A program made the translations under genes and the position numbers. Below the pieces are notes generated by a model. The model was not told where the DNA came from. It saw only the letters and a list, made by a program, of their open reading frames with translations, and did no database searches. Below are positions 53,382 through 62,473 of a DNA stretch of 64,000 nt, one piece after another. How positions within the stretch are numbered: position 1 is the stretch's first letter; each line of letters starts with the position of its first letter. This DNA comes from an uncultured Isosphaeraceae bacterium (GTDB lineage Bacteria; Planctomycetota; Planctomycetia; Isosphaerales; Isosphaeraceae), in contig CAMFLR010000005.1 of NCBI GenBank assembly GCA_945957605.1, forward strand, positions 372,001 through 436,000. Direction: 5' to 3'.

Positions 53382-54467
53382 TTAGCGCTGGACGCGAGCC
53401 GAGCCGCCCTTGGCGAGCGTTTCGACTTCTTCCTTGCGGGCCATGGTGACGTCGCCCGGGAAGGTGGTCAGCAGGGCGCCGTGGGCCCAGCCGAGGCGGA
53501 GGGCTTCTTCGGGGCTGCGGCCGGTGAGCAGGCCGTAAATCAGGCCGCCGGCGAAGCCGTCGCCACCGCCGATGCGGTCGATCACGTCGAGGCTCATCGT
53601 CGGGCTCACATAGCGCTGGCCGTTGAGCCAGAGCACGGCGGCCCAGTCGTGCCGATTGGTCGTGTGCACTTCGCGGAGCGTTGTGGCGACCATTTTGATG
53701 TTCGGGTGCTGGTCGACGACGCGGTCGATCAGCTTGAAGAACGTGTCGGGATCGAGCTTCGACTTCGAGTCGACGACGTCTGGACCGGCGATGCCGAGAC
53801 CCTTCTGAAGGTCTTCTTCGTTGCCGATGAGGCAGTCGAGGTTATCGGCGATCTTGCGCATCACCTGCTGGCCGCGTTCGATTCCACCAACCGACGCCCA
53901 GAGCTTGGCGCGGTAGTTGAGGTCGAACGAGGTGATGGCACCCGCGGCCTTGGCGGCGTGAATGCCTTCAATGATCAGGTCGGACGTGTGCTGGCCGAGC
54001 GAGGCGAAGATGCCGCCCGAGTGGAACCACTTCACGCCCTTGGCGAAGATTTCTTTCCAGTCGAAGTCGCCCGGCTTGAGCAAGGCGCCCGCTTCGTTCG
54101 AGCGGTTGTAGAAGACGACGGGGCCGCGAACTCCCGCGCCGCGGTCGCTATAAACCGTGGCGATGTTCGGGCCGCGAACGCCGTCGTGCTCAAACCACTT
54201 ATAGAACGGCTTCACGCCATATTCGCGGACGCGGGCTTGCACCAGTTCGCCCATGCCGTAGTTGACCATCGCGGTGGCGATGCCGGTGTTCAGGCCGAAG
54301 CAGTCGGAGAGGTTCGCCGCGACGTTGTATTCACCGCCCGAAACGTGAACTTCGAGCGAGCGGGCCTTGCGGAACGGGATGATACCCGGGTCGAGACGAG
54401 TGACAAGAGCCCCAAGCGCCAGGAAGTCGAGTTCGCACGAATCCTGACGCACGTTCAAGCTGCTCAT
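53382..54467 (-). CDS. PfkB-family sugar kinase, KDG kinase-like
   Basis: 361 aa; GAGGAT 7 nt upstream of the ATG. Ribokinase/PfkB fold: FLALGALVTRLDP and VHVSGGEYNVAANLS at the N-terminus, SFDLNYRAKLW for the Asn/Arg substrate region, LIGNEEDLQKGLG, and the nucleotide-site DRIGGGDGFAGGLIYGLL near the end, with GGGD where most members have GAGD; the catalytic Asp is kept. KdgK-type enzymes phosphorylate 2-keto-3-deoxygluconate. The adjacent dehydrogenase supports a gluconate/KDG pathway, but substrate is inferred. Confidence 0.85.
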   Translation of the reverse strand: MSSLNVRQDSCELDFLALGALVTRLDPGIIPFRKARSLEVHVSGGEYNVAANLSDCFGLNTGIATAMVNYGMGELVQARVREYGVKPFYKWFEHDGVRGPNIATVYSDRGAGVRGPVVFYNRSNEAGALLKPGDFDWKEIFAKGVKWFHSGGIFASLGQHTSDLIIEGIHAAKAAGAITSFDLNYRAKLWASVGGIERGQQVMRKIADNLDCLIGNEEDLQKGLGIAGPDVVDSKSKLDPDTFFKLIDRVVDQHPNIKMVATTLREVHTTNRHDWAAVLWLNGQRYVSPTMSLDVIDRIGGGDGFAGGLIYGLLTGRSPEEALRLGWAHGALLTTFPGDVTMARKEEVETLAKGGSARVQR

Positions 54468-54534
54468 GGACGATCCTCAAAACATCTTCATTAGAGAGTA
54501 TGTGCTGGTTTTCGCTGCCAAACCTCGGAGAGGC

Positions 54535-55656
54535 TTACTTGGCAACGTTCACGAAAACCTTCAGGGCTTCCTTGTTCTCAAGCAATTCCATCATTTCCTT
54601 GTACTTGTCGAGCCCGTCGACCGGGTGCGTCAGAATGCGCTCGGTGATACCGGGGTACGTGTGCTCGCCATGCGAAAGCGCCTGCAAGCCCAGCTCGAAG
54701 TGGCGGCGGTTGCCGTTCACGCTGGAGACGAGCAACTTGTTACCGAGCACCCATTCGAGGTTGATCTTGGCGGCATCGAGGCTGACTTCGTGCTTGCCGC
54801 CGGTGATGCTCGTCCAGATGAGTGCGCCGTTCAGGGCGAGCACTTCCATCGCGCGGAAGCAAACCTCGGCGTTGCCCGTGGCCTCGAAAATAAGGTCGGG
54901 CTTGCCCACTTCTTTCACGAGATCATTCATCGACTTCTGACGCGTGCTGACATAAGTTGCGCCATAAGCTTCGACGATCTCGCTCTTGATGTGCGGGCCG
55001 GGCTTGGTCGCGAGCGTGTGTACTTCCAGGCCACGAAGCTTGAGCATCATCGTGGCGAGCAGGCCAATCTGACCGGCGCCGAGCACAAACGCTCGCTTGG
55101 GATTCCAAACTTGCAAGCGGTGCTGCGCCAGGTAGGCTTGCTCGATCGCCTTTGCGCAAACGCTCGCCGGTTCCGCAAGCACGCCCAGGTGTCGGAGGTT
55201 CTGGGGAACCTTGACGATGTATTCGGCATCGTCGACGAAGCATTCGGTCAAATAGCCGTGGCAAAGGTTGATACCACGCTCGTAATAGACTTCTTCGCTG
55301 GTGATATCGTTGCGGCCGATCTTGTCGAACAGCGAACCGCCAGGCCGGCGAACGGTGCAGGAAACATAGTCGCCGGGGACAACTTCAGTGACCTTGTTGC
55401 CGACTTCGAGCACCTGGCCGAAACTTTCGTGGCCGATGACAAGGTGGTTTCCGCCCGGCGGGGCGTTGCCGTAAAGTGCTTCGTTGATTTCGCGGTCGGT
55501 GGCATCCACGCCAACCTGAAGCACCTTCACCAGCACCCCGCGCCCCTCGGGAACGGTGCAAACATGCGGGTGCGGTTGGTCGCCCAACTTCGGAACCGGA
55601 ATGTCCCGAAGATGAACGCTGTTCGGCGTACCCGGCTGAACGGCAACGGCTTTCAT
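54535..55656 (-). CDS. Zinc-dependent glucose 1-dehydrogenase-like MDR enzyme
   Basis: 373 aa from the ATG at 55656. Medium-chain dehydrogenase: metal-site [16 protein letters not shown], in which Asp replaces the usual Cys as in halophilic and archaeal glucose dehydrogenases, then [16 protein letters not shown] (His-Glu), SCTVRRPGG, and the Rossmann loop [18 protein letters not shown]. The glucose dehydrogenase C-terminal domain contains [20 protein letters not shown]. Oxidises glucose or a related sugar with NAD(P). It lies 67 nt upstream of the KDG kinase-like gene in the same direction. Confidence 0.85.
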   Translation of the reverse strand: MKAVAVQPGTPNSVHLRDIPVPKLGDQPHPHVCTVPEGRGVLVKVLQVGVDATDREINEALYGNAPPGGNHLVIGHESFGQVLEVGNKVTEVVPGDYVSCTVRRPGGSLFDKIGRNDITSEEVYYERGINLCHGYLTECFVDDAEYIVKVPQNLRHLGVLAEPASVCAKAIEQAYLAQHRLQVWNPKRAFVLGAGQIGLLATMMLKLRGLEVHTLATKPGPHIKSEIVEAYGATYVSTRQKSMNDLVKEVGKPDLIFEATGNAEVCFRAMEVLALNGALIWTSITGGKHEVSLDAAKINLEWVLGNKLLVSSVNGNRRHFELGLQALSHGEHTYPGITERILTHPVDGLDKYKEMMELLENKEALKVFVNVAK

Positions 55657-55854
55657 CAGCGACTCAACTCGTGAAGAAATGGCTTCGAAAATCGGGGCAC
55701 AGGACCCCGGGCGGGGAACCTCGCATCGTGCGATTCTAACGAGATTGCCTCGTTCGTACCACCACGGCCCACGCTGAGTTCTCCCGGCGACCGAGGGTAC
55801 GTGGTATTCTGAACAGGGGTGAAGCAATTTCCGGGGAAAGAGGCGGTTCTGACC

Positions 55855-57204
55855 ATGGGTTTTCCGGCATTTTTGGATCGAGAACGTACGGTGGCCGGCC
55901 CCGGTTTCAACCGCTGGCTCATCCCGCCTGCCGCCCTTGCGGTTCATCTGTGCATCGGTGAGATCTACGGATTCAGTGTGTTCAACGTGCCGCTGACCCG
56001 AGTTGTGGGCATCGACAAATCGATCCCCGGAGCCGACTGGACGGCCCCGCAGGTCGGTTGGATTTACTCGATCGCTCTGATCATGCTCGGGCTTTCGGCC
56101 GCGGTGTTCGGGCGGTGGGTCGAACGCGTTGGACCACGGAAAACGATGGTCGCGAGTGCTTGCGCGTTTTGCGGAGGACTTGTACTATCCAGCTTTGGCG
56201 TTGCGAACCATAACATCTGGCTGATTTATCTTGGATATGGACTGATCGGCGGGATTGGTCTGGGGCTGGGCTACATTGCCCCGGTGTCGACCCTGGTGAA
56301 ATGGTTTCCCGATCGCCCCGGCATGGCGACGGGCCTGGCGATCATGGGGTTTGGTGGCGGTGCACTCGTCGGTGCGCCGTTTGGCGTTGAATTGATGGCC
56401 CGGTTCCGAACGTCTCAATCCGTTGGAGTGAAAGAAGCATTCTTGGTGATGGCGGGCGTCTATTTTGTCTTCATGATTTTTGGCGCGATGCTGGTGCGCG
56501 TGCCAGCGACGGGGTGGAAACCAACGGGATACGTGCCACCCGTTCGTCCCAAAAAGCTGGTGACGCAGTCGCACGTCGCGGTTGGCACGGCCTGGAAAAC
56601 GCGACCGTTCTGGTTGCTCTGGGCGGTGCTCTGCCTGAACGTGACGGCCGGTATCGGCATTCTGGGTCAGGCGTCGCCGATGTGTCAAAATATGTTCGCT
56701 GTTAATGAAGTGGTCGCCGGCGGTTTCGCCGGGTTGCTTAGCCTATTCAATATGGGTGGGCGATTTTTCTGGTCGTCGACGTCAGACATCACTGGCCGCA
56801 AGGTGATTTACGGGATCTATTTCGCATTGGGTGCCGTGCTTTACGCCCTCATTCCCTTTGCGCAACGCGTCCACAGCATCCCGCTTTTCGTCGTGCTCAC
56901 GGCCGTGATCATCTCGATGTACGGCGGCGGATTTGCCACGATTCCGGCTTACCTCCGCGACCTCTTCGGCACGATGCATCTCGGGGCGATTCACGGGCGT
57001 CTGATCACCGCGTGGTCGATGGCGGCGGTGATTGGTCCTCAGGCGATCAATTATATCTCGAAATACCAGATTGAAAGCGGCGTGCCGAAAGCCCAGGCAT
57101 ACAACGCGACGATGTACCTCATGTCGGGGTTGCTGGCGATGGGCTTTTGCATCAACCTGTTTGTGCAACCGGTTCACGAAAGGCATCATCATGTCGAAGC
57201 ATGA
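55855..57204 (+). CDS. MFS transporter of the OFA (oxalate/formate antiporter-like) family
   Basis: 449 aa from the ATG at 55855; a GTG at 55819 would add 12 residues. Twelve predicted membrane helices with [20 protein letters not shown]-like helix 1, [20 protein letters not shown] (MFS motif A region), [22 protein letters not shown] and GFVSALNMGGR-like [21 protein letters not shown]. The OFA family moves oxalate, formate or other small carboxylates. A 48-aa partner overlaps its 3' end, an arrangement known for this subgroup. Confidence 0.9.
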   Translation: MGFPAFLDRERTVAGPGFNRWLIPPAALAVHLCIGEIYGFSVFNVPLTRVVGIDKSIPGADWTAPQVGWIYSIALIMLGLSAAVFGRWVERVGPRKTMVASACAFCGGLVLSSFGVANHNIWLIYLGYGLIGGIGLGLGYIAPVSTLVKWFPDRPGMATGLAIMGFGGGALVGAPFGVELMARFRTSQSVGVKEAFLVMAGVYFVFMIFGAMLVRVPATGWKPTGYVPPVRPKKLVTQSHVAVGTAWKTRPFWLLWAVLCLNVTAGIGILGQASPMCQNMFAVNEVVAGGFAGLLSLFNMGGRFFWSSTSDITGRKVIYGIYFALGAVLYALIPFAQRVHSIPLFVVLTAVIISMYGGGFATIPAYLRDLFGTMHLGAIHGRLITAWSMAAVIGPQAINYISKYQIESGVPKAQAYNATMYLMSGLLAMGFCINLFVQPVHERHHHVEA

Positions 57205-57337
57205 ACAGGCGGAAGCCGAAGCTGCGACGACGCCAATCGCGTTGATTGTCATCGCGTGGCTGGTCGTCGTTCTGCCTCTGGGTTGGGGCGTCTATCAGAG
57301 CGTGGTCAAGTCGCTGCCGTTGTTTACCGGCAAGTAA
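57191..57337 (+). CDS. MFS transporter small-subunit-like membrane peptide
   Basis: 48 aa starting at an ATG inside the last codons of the transporter gene (14-nt overlap). One membrane helix, TPIALIVIAWLVVVLPLGWGVYQSV, between an acidic N-terminus ([12 protein letters not shown]) and a short tail. The size, overlap and helix fit the small subunit annotated next to OFA-type transporters in many bacteria. Its role in transport is not established. Confidence 0.82.
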   Translation: MSKHEQAEAEAATTPIALIVIAWLVVVLPLGWGVYQSVVKSLPLFTGK

Positions 57338-57340
57338 CGA

Positions 57341-59623
57341 TCAGGGTTGCAACTCGGCGACGACCATCGCGTGAACCTCGAGCTTGGGAACGACGATGCT
57401 GATTCCAGATTCGGATTTCTGGATGGGAAGTTCAACTCCGCCCGGTTCGAGATGGACGCGGCCGATGCTATAATCAGGACGGAATGTAACGCGAATGTCG
57501 TGAATCGGCACCACTTCCTCGCGCAGAGGAACATCGTCGACGGGCAATGCGTGATGGGCCGTAGTGTTCAGGTCGTTGAAGAGATGCACGATCAATCGCT
57601 GCGCCGAGGATTCACACTGACGCATAATCGTTGAATGGACACACATGGGGGCTTCAATCTTCAGCGGTGCCGGGCCAGAAGCGACATTTAGTACCGATTC
57701 GCGGAGCACCAATCGCTGATAGGGATAGGCATAAAGATAATAGGCGGAGTCAAAACCCGCGGCGAGGTAAACGACCTTCCCTTTGCCGAATTTGTGAACG
57801 AGCACGCCGGGAATCTCCTGCCCTTCGCCTGACTTCTGCTTGAGCGTGCCGACGGTTTTGACATCAGACGACTTGGGCGCGACGCGCACCGCCGGCCCTT
57901 TGAGCGTGACATTATTGTCACCCACGTAAGTTCGCATGCGTCCCTGATTCAGGAATGACGCGGGATCTTGCTTGAAATCGAACACGTTTTTACGTTTTTC
58001 CCAGTAATCGGGACCGATCGACTTGGCGAAGTTGATGTCGAGATCGCCGGTGCTGGGAACTGAAGTGGCAAGTCCGCGGTAGTCGACGCCGAAAACGTCG
58101 GCGAGCGTGAAGTTATCGCGTGCGTCGCCAAATTCGTTGAAGAGCGAAGTGTCGAGACTGGCGACGAGTCCGCCGCCGTTCTTGACGAACTCGCGCACGG
58201 CGTTTGTTTGGGCGTCATCGAGACATGCCGTGTTGGGCATGATAAGCACGCGGTAACGCGAGAGGTCGGCCGTATTGAGATTCCAATCGTTGATCACGGT
58301 AGCGGGAAGATGCTCTTCAACCATCGCGCGAAATGCGCCGAACACGTTGCTCATGTAGCGTTCTTCGACCTGGCCGGCGGTGCGACCGTAGAAGTTGCGG
58401 GTGTTATCGCTCATCACAAGTGCAGCCCAGGGCTCGGGCGACTTGTGGGTTAGCCATGGCTTGCGTTTCTGGACTTCGTCGAGGCAGTTGTACAATTCGG
58501 CCTGAAGATTCGGCGGCTGCGCGACGGCGATGCTCGGCGATGCGCCGTAAGTGAGCGCGAGCATCATCCGCCGAAGGATTTCTTGTGGCGGAAAGCTATC
58601 TTTTCCATAAGGATTGCCGTGTGAGAGAATGTAAGGCTCGCTAAATGCGACGCGGTGATTTGTCGTCGCCCAGATGTAGGCGTTTGCGAAGGCCGGGACG
58701 ATGGTCGTGCCGCGATTGGTTTCATCGAGCCAGAATTCCTGGTCGGGGGCGTCGAGTAGCAGATTCATGCGAGCGGGCATATTGCGTGGGATGCTCAGGA
58801 AGTGACCGAAGCGTCCCGCGTTGGTGGTCCAGGTGACGAGGGCGATGTCGGGCTTGATCTTTTTGAGCCGCGTTTGCATGCGCTGGATGAGCGATTCCAT
58901 CCGGCGATCGGCCCAGTGTTGGTAACGCCGAAATGCTGGGTTGTTCATGTCGGTCGGGGGAATTTCCTGACCGGTGTCGGCCTTGTAAGCCGCTCTACAT
59001 GGGGCGCAGTAGCAAACGCCTGCATAGTGCAAGCCATCGAAGCTGAAGGCGTCGACTTCTGGGAATTGGGTGACGATTTCGGCGAGGACGTCGATGAAGA
59101 AATCGCCGTAAGGGCCGAGCAGGCAGAGCATGCCGCCGTGCGGGAATTTCTGCATGTCGATCTGCGGGATTTCACGCGTGTCGGTCGCGATGCGCCGCCA
59201 CTCGGGATGCGTTTCATATACCTCGCCTTGAAGGCATGGGGGATAAACACCAAGAATATGAACACCCAGGCGTTTGTATTCTGCGATGTCTTTTTTCAAG
59301 CGATCGGGTGGAACATGCGGACTGCGTTTTTTGAGTAACTTGCTATCGTAGTAGGTATAAAACGGATCGACAAAGCCCATTTCGCTGAGTTTGACGCCGT
59401 GTTTCGCGGCGTTTTCGCGAGCGGCGGAATCCATCACGGAGAGCGTGTAGCCTGCGCCGGTGAGGTCTTGAACCCAGGCTGGAATATGAACCTGCTGGAA
59501 CGGAGATTTCTCGAACGGTTGCGGCATGATGGTGCCGTCAAACACTTTCGGGTCAGCGGCGTGACATTCTGGTGCGCAGATGATGACAAGTACAAAGGCG
59601 ATACGGATGAGTTTCCACATCAT
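57341..59623 (-). CDS. Secreted beta-galactosidase-like protein with trimerisation-type domain
   Basis: 760 aa from the ATG at 59623 (AGGA upstream, ATGATG). Signal peptide MWKLIRIAFVLVIICAPECHA, a TIM-barrel-type N-terminal half with RLGVHILGVYPPCLQGEVYETHP, DAFSFDGLHYAGVCYCAPCRAAY (a CxCxxC pattern) and HWADRRMESLIQRMQTRL. After this comes a region resembling the glutamine-amidotransferase-like trimerisation domain of GH42 enzymes: SRYRVLIMPNTACLDDAQTN, FVKNGGGLVASLDTSLFNE. Substrate undefined; related planctomycete proteins are often annotated as hypothetical glycoside hydrolases. Confidence 0.75.
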   Translation of the reverse strand: MMWKLIRIAFVLVIICAPECHAADPKVFDGTIMPQPFEKSPFQQVHIPAWVQDLTGAGYTLSVMDSAARENAAKHGVKLSEMGFVDPFYTYYDSKLLKKRSPHVPPDRLKKDIAEYKRLGVHILGVYPPCLQGEVYETHPEWRRIATDTREIPQIDMQKFPHGGMLCLLGPYGDFFIDVLAEIVTQFPEVDAFSFDGLHYAGVCYCAPCRAAYKADTGQEIPPTDMNNPAFRRYQHWADRRMESLIQRMQTRLKKIKPDIALVTWTTNAGRFGHFLSIPRNMPARMNLLLDAPDQEFWLDETNRGTTIVPAFANAYIWATTNHRVAFSEPYILSHGNPYGKDSFPPQEILRRMMLALTYGASPSIAVAQPPNLQAELYNCLDEVQKRKPWLTHKSPEPWAALVMSDNTRNFYGRTAGQVEERYMSNVFGAFRAMVEEHLPATVINDWNLNTADLSRYRVLIMPNTACLDDAQTNAVREFVKNGGGLVASLDTSLFNEFGDARDNFTLADVFGVDYRGLATSVPSTGDLDINFAKSIGPDYWEKRKNVFDFKQDPASFLNQGRMRTYVGDNNVTLKGPAVRVAPKSSDVKTVGTLKQKSGEGQEIPGVLVHKFGKGKVVYLAAGFDSAYYLYAYPYQRLVLRESVLNVASGPAPLKIEAPMCVHSTIMRQCESSAQRLIVHLFNDLNTTAHHALPVDDVPLREEVVPIHDIRVTFRPDYSIGRVHLEPGGVELPIQKSESGISIVVPKLEVHAMVVAELQP

Positions 59624-59736
59624 GGGGGAATCCTGCAGAGGTTTCCGACATCGCCGAGGCGGCGACTTGCCTTCGACGCACACGACCGTCATCATGGCGG
59701 GCTTGGTGGCGGATCGCCAGAGAATAAGGAGCGACA

Positions 59737-60267
59737 ATGGTCGAGTTGCTGCAAATCACGCAGTTGGGAAATCCAGTCCTGCGTGAACACGCGCGGACGG
59801 TATCCTTCCCTTTGAGCGAGGGAGATAACGCGCTCATCGATAGCATGATCGTCACGATGCTCGCGGCCGAAGGTGTCGGCATTGCTGCGCCTCAGGTAGA
59901 TCAGTCGCTCGACGTTTTCATCGTGGCATCTCGGCCAAGCCCGCGTTACCCCGACGCTCGGCTGATGGAGGCCGAGGTGGTGATCAATCCTGAGATTCTC
60001 ACGCAATCGGCAGAGCTGGAAAAAGGCTGGGAAGGTTGCCTGAGCATCCCAGGAATTCGCGGACTTGTTCCACGCGCACGCGAGATTTCGGTGAAGTATT
60101 TCGATCGATCAGGAAACGAAATTCACCGCACATTCGCCGGGTTTGTGGCGCGGATTTTTCAGCATGAATACGATCATCTGCGCGGGATCGTGTTTCTCGA
60201 TCGCATGGAATCGACGCGCGACCTTGTGACGGAGCAGGAGTTTCGCAGCCGCTACATCGTTACGTGA
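59737..60267 (+). CDS. def: Peptide deformylase
   Basis: 176 aa; AAGGAG 6 nt upstream of the ATG. All three family motifs are present: GVGIAAPQ (46-53), EGCLS (99-103) with the metal-binding Cys101, and HEYDH (143-147) with its two His. Removes the N-formyl group from nascent proteins. A terminator candidate follows about 75 nt later, so it is likely monocistronic. Confidence 0.97.
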   Translation: MVELLQITQLGNPVLREHARTVSFPLSEGDNALIDSMIVTMLAAEGVGIAAPQVDQSLDVFIVASRPSPRYPDARLMEAEVVINPEILTQSAELEKGWEGCLSIPGIRGLVPRAREISVKYFDRSGNEIHRTFAGFVARIFQHEYDHLRGIVFLDRMESTRDLVTEQEFRSRYIVT

Positions 60268-60273
60268 AACTAA

Positions 60274-60308
60274 AATGATTTAATGAATAACGGACATGAT
60301 AAATCATT
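60274..60308. repeat. AT-rich inverted repeat after def
   Basis: AATGATTTA (60274-60282) and TAAATCATT (60300-60308) pair perfectly across 17 nt, beginning 7 nt after the def stop. No T-run follows, so it is unlike the intrinsic terminators; it could be an mRNA 3' stabilising hairpin or a protein site. Confidence 0.4.
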
Positions 60309-60340
60309 AGCTAAACTCTTCCGCGTACAGGTTTTTGCCG

Positions 60341-60366
60341 GAGTTTCATCGACGAGACTCTTTTTT
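60341..60366 (+). terminator. Rho-independent terminator candidate for def
   Basis: Stem GAGTTTC/GAGACTC (60341-60347 with 60354-60360; one G-T pair), 6-nt loop, followed immediately by TTTTTT at 60361-60366. Confidence 0.65.
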
Positions 60367-60505
60367 GCTTCAGCTTGCGCAGATGCCTGTGTTCGTCGGA
60401 GCGACAGTGCTACGCCGAGCTTGCGGCACGGGCTTTGCATTTGATTGGGATCAAGATCCTCAATCACGAGGCAAGACGTCGTTGCTCAAGCAAAGGGAGA
60501 CGGTC

Positions 60506-60940
60506 ATGGCGGAATCATTGAAAGACAAGGCTCAGGAAGTTGGTCACAAGGTCGCGGAAACTGCGAACAAGGTGGGGCACAAGGTTGGCGAAAAGATGGA
60601 AGAGGCCGCCGACTGGGCAAAGGAAAAGGCTCATCAAATCGGCGACCGCATTGAAGAAGGAACCGAGAAGGTCAAGAACAAGGTGAAGGAGACGTTCGGC
60701 GAAGGGGCGGCGGTCAACTCAATGACCGACATTCGCGAACACATGGCCGTTATCGCGTCGTGCGGCAAGACGATCGGCAAGGTCGATCATGTTGATGGCG
60801 ATCAGATCAAGCTCACCAAGAATGATAGCTCGGACGGTCGCCATCACTTGATTCCGATGTCATGGGTCGATCACGTTGATGACCACGTTCATTTGAATCG
60901 GAACAGTGAAGAGGCTGAAGACGGCTGGAAGACGGTTTGA
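60506..60940 (+). CDS. DUF2171-domain protein with helical N-terminus
   Basis: 144 aa from the ATG at 60506 (AGGGAGA upstream). N-terminal 70 residues are an 11-residue-type amphipathic repeat rich in Lys, Glu and Ala (KDKAQEVGHKVAETANKVGH, KMEEAADWAKEKAHQIGDRI), as in LEA/apolipoprotein-like stress proteins. The C-terminus is DUF2171-like: HMAVIASCGKTIGKVDHVDG, LTKNDSSDGRHHLIPMSWVD. DUF2171 domains resemble PRC-barrels. Possibly desiccation or envelope stress related. A strong terminator follows. Confidence 0.82.
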   Translation: MAESLKDKAQEVGHKVAETANKVGHKVGEKMEEAADWAKEKAHQIGDRIEEGTEKVKNKVKETFGEGAAVNSMTDIREHMAVIASCGKTIGKVDHVDGDQIKLTKNDSSDGRHHLIPMSWVDHVDDHVHLNRNSEEAEDGWKTV

Positions 60941-60965
60941 TCGTTCGGCAGCGAGAAATAAAGAG

Positions 60966-60997
60966 AAGGCCGGGGAATTGTTCCCCGGCCTTTTTTA
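60966..60997 (+). terminator. Rho-independent terminator after DUF2171 gene
   Basis: Perfect 12-bp stem AAGGCCGGGGAA (60966-60977) with TTCCCCGGCCTT (60981-60992), 3-nt loop, then TTTTATT. It overlaps the last codons of the convergent amine-oxidase-like gene. Confidence 0.9.
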
Positions 60998-62266
60998 TTG
61001 GCGTGCGTTTGAAGAGACCGGTCTAGCAGCCGGCGTGGGAGCGTAGGGATAAAACGGCGTACGGTCGAAGAGATTGCGGGGACGGAGGTCGAAGCCGCTC
61101 CACATCACGAGTGCCGAGCCTTCCCAGCCGTCATCCCAGAACCAGAGGCGGCGGCCGGTGTTCCCTTTGCCGTCTTCATCACGCGGTTCGTGATGCGATG
61201 ATGATGTGTACCAGAGCACGATGTCCGTGCCTTCAACGACTTCGTGGTCACGAATGATCGTCGGGAGATTGGCGAAAAGCATTTCCAACGGGCGCTCGGC
61301 GTGCGATTTCGTGACCCAAAGGTCATTGTGTGTAAATGCTTCCTTGTGCCGCGCAGTCCCTTGCCGGATCGGCATGAGGTCGTAAGAAATGTTCTTACCG
61401 TTGGCGTTTTTCTTGTTCGAGCGTACGCGAATCATCGTGAATTTTTTGGGGTCCCACTCAATTCCGCCTTCGAGGCCCGAGTTAAACGGCTCTTCAACGT
61501 CATCGGCCGCGAGGCCGGTGATCGCTTCGGAGTGAGTCATGATCATCGCGTCGTTCTTTTTGCCGTCGACCAGATCGATATCAATACGCCAGTGCGCATC
61601 GTGCATGTGCGCTTCCTTGCGCGATCCGGGAAGGTTTTGACCTGTTGCGCCGACGCGGAATGTGATCGTGCCGTCATCAAGGAAGCCGTACTGCATCAGG
61701 TACATGTAGTTGCCAGCTTCGAGTCCGGCCCAAAGCACCATTTCGCGGCCGCGTCGCACGCCGTTGGAATAATCCTTCCAGACGACGCCGCGGTCGCGCA
61801 CTTCGCGAATCACGGTGGGGTAAGCATCACCTGTGAATGGCGGCATGATCGTCCCGTTCGCGCCGGCGTCTTCCTCTTTCACTTCGGCGAGAGGGAAACT
61901 GAAGCCGGTAAGGTCGAAGAAACGCGTGAACGAAGAGTGATGATAGGGGACGAACAGGTCGGCGATGCGGGCGTCGTGTAGAACCTTGATCCAGTCTTCA
62001 GAAAGGTCGCGTTTGAACCAGGCGCCGGTGATGTACAAACCTTTGTGCAAGCCGCGGGCGTAGTGGACTTTCCAGGCCGTCCCCTTGCGCGGTGAGACGC
62101 CGCCGTTATCGCCGACGACGAACTCGATGGTTGTTTCCTGTGATGGCGGGTCGGGTAAACCTTGGGCGCGCGTGTTTGTGCTGAGAAGGATTCCGAAAAA
62201 TGGAACCAATAGAAATCGAAGGAAAGCCACGGAGAGACGAACGACCGGCGCGGGGGATTGTGGCAT
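60995..62266 (-). CDS. Copper amine oxidase-like catalytic-domain protein
   Basis: 423 aa from the ATG at 62266, which yields a signal peptide (VVRLSVAFLRFLLVPFFGIL); an upstream ATG at 62326 would displace it. The catalytic domain of copper amine oxidases is readable: GREMVLWAGLEAGNYMYLMQ over the cofactor site (Tyr187), DGTITFRVGATG, the metal-site HMHDAHWRIDIDLVDG (HxH), GKNISYDLMPIRQGTA, DLWVTKSHAERP, DIVLWYTSSSHHEPRDED (third His) and FFDLTGF for the base Asp. The usual NYD/NYE around the cofactor tyrosine is NYM here. N2/N3 domains are absent and appear in the upstream gene. Confidence 0.85.
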   Translation of the reverse strand: MPQSPAPVVRLSVAFLRFLLVPFFGILLSTNTRAQGLPDPPSQETTIEFVVGDNGGVSPRKGTAWKVHYARGLHKGLYITGAWFKRDLSEDWIKVLHDARIADLFVPYHHSSFTRFFDLTGFSFPLAEVKEEDAGANGTIMPPFTGDAYPTVIREVRDRGVVWKDYSNGVRRGREMVLWAGLEAGNYMYLMQYGFLDDGTITFRVGATGQNLPGSRKEAHMHDAHWRIDIDLVDGKKNDAMIMTHSEAITGLAADDVEEPFNSGLEGGIEWDPKKFTMIRVRSNKKNANGKNISYDLMPIRQGTARHKEAFTHNDLWVTKSHAERPLEMLFANLPTIIRDHEVVEGTDIVLWYTSSSHHEPRDEDGKGNTGRRLWFWDDGWEGSALVMWSGFDLRPRNLFDRTPFYPYAPTPAARPVSSNARQ

Positions 62267-62350
62267 CGCAAGAAGAACCTTGGGTTTTACGGTTGGCTCA
62301 CGATGGAATTCAGCGAAGTAAGCCATATTCGCGCCTAGGTCTGCCTTTTC

Positions 62351-62431
62351 TGGGTGCCACTGGTTGTGCTCAACCAGTGCGTTGGATATGTCGCTAAAGG
62401 CACACTGGTGGGGTACCACCAGTGGCACCCA
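62351..62431. repeat. Intergenic palindromic element R3 (REP-like)
   Basis: Outer arms TGGGTGCCACTGGT (62351-62364) and ACCAGTGGCACCCA (62418-62431) are perfectly complementary. Each side also folds by itself: CACTGGTTG-TGCT-CAACCAGTG (62358-62379) and CACTGGTGG-GGTA-CCACCAGTG (62403-62424), both with perfect 9-bp stems. It lies in the 207-nt gap between the two amine-oxidase-like genes. The TGGGTGCCA core is shared with R1. Confidence 0.85.
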
Positions 62432-62473
62432 ATGGTCTGAATCTGACCACCACTCCGAGTTCCACAATAAGCC

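Noticed and set aside
53364-55674. Two long plus-strand frames (376 and 402 codons)
   Set aside because: They lie opposite the KDG kinase-like and dehydrogenase-like genes; the GC-rich third positions of those genes produce open antisense frames.
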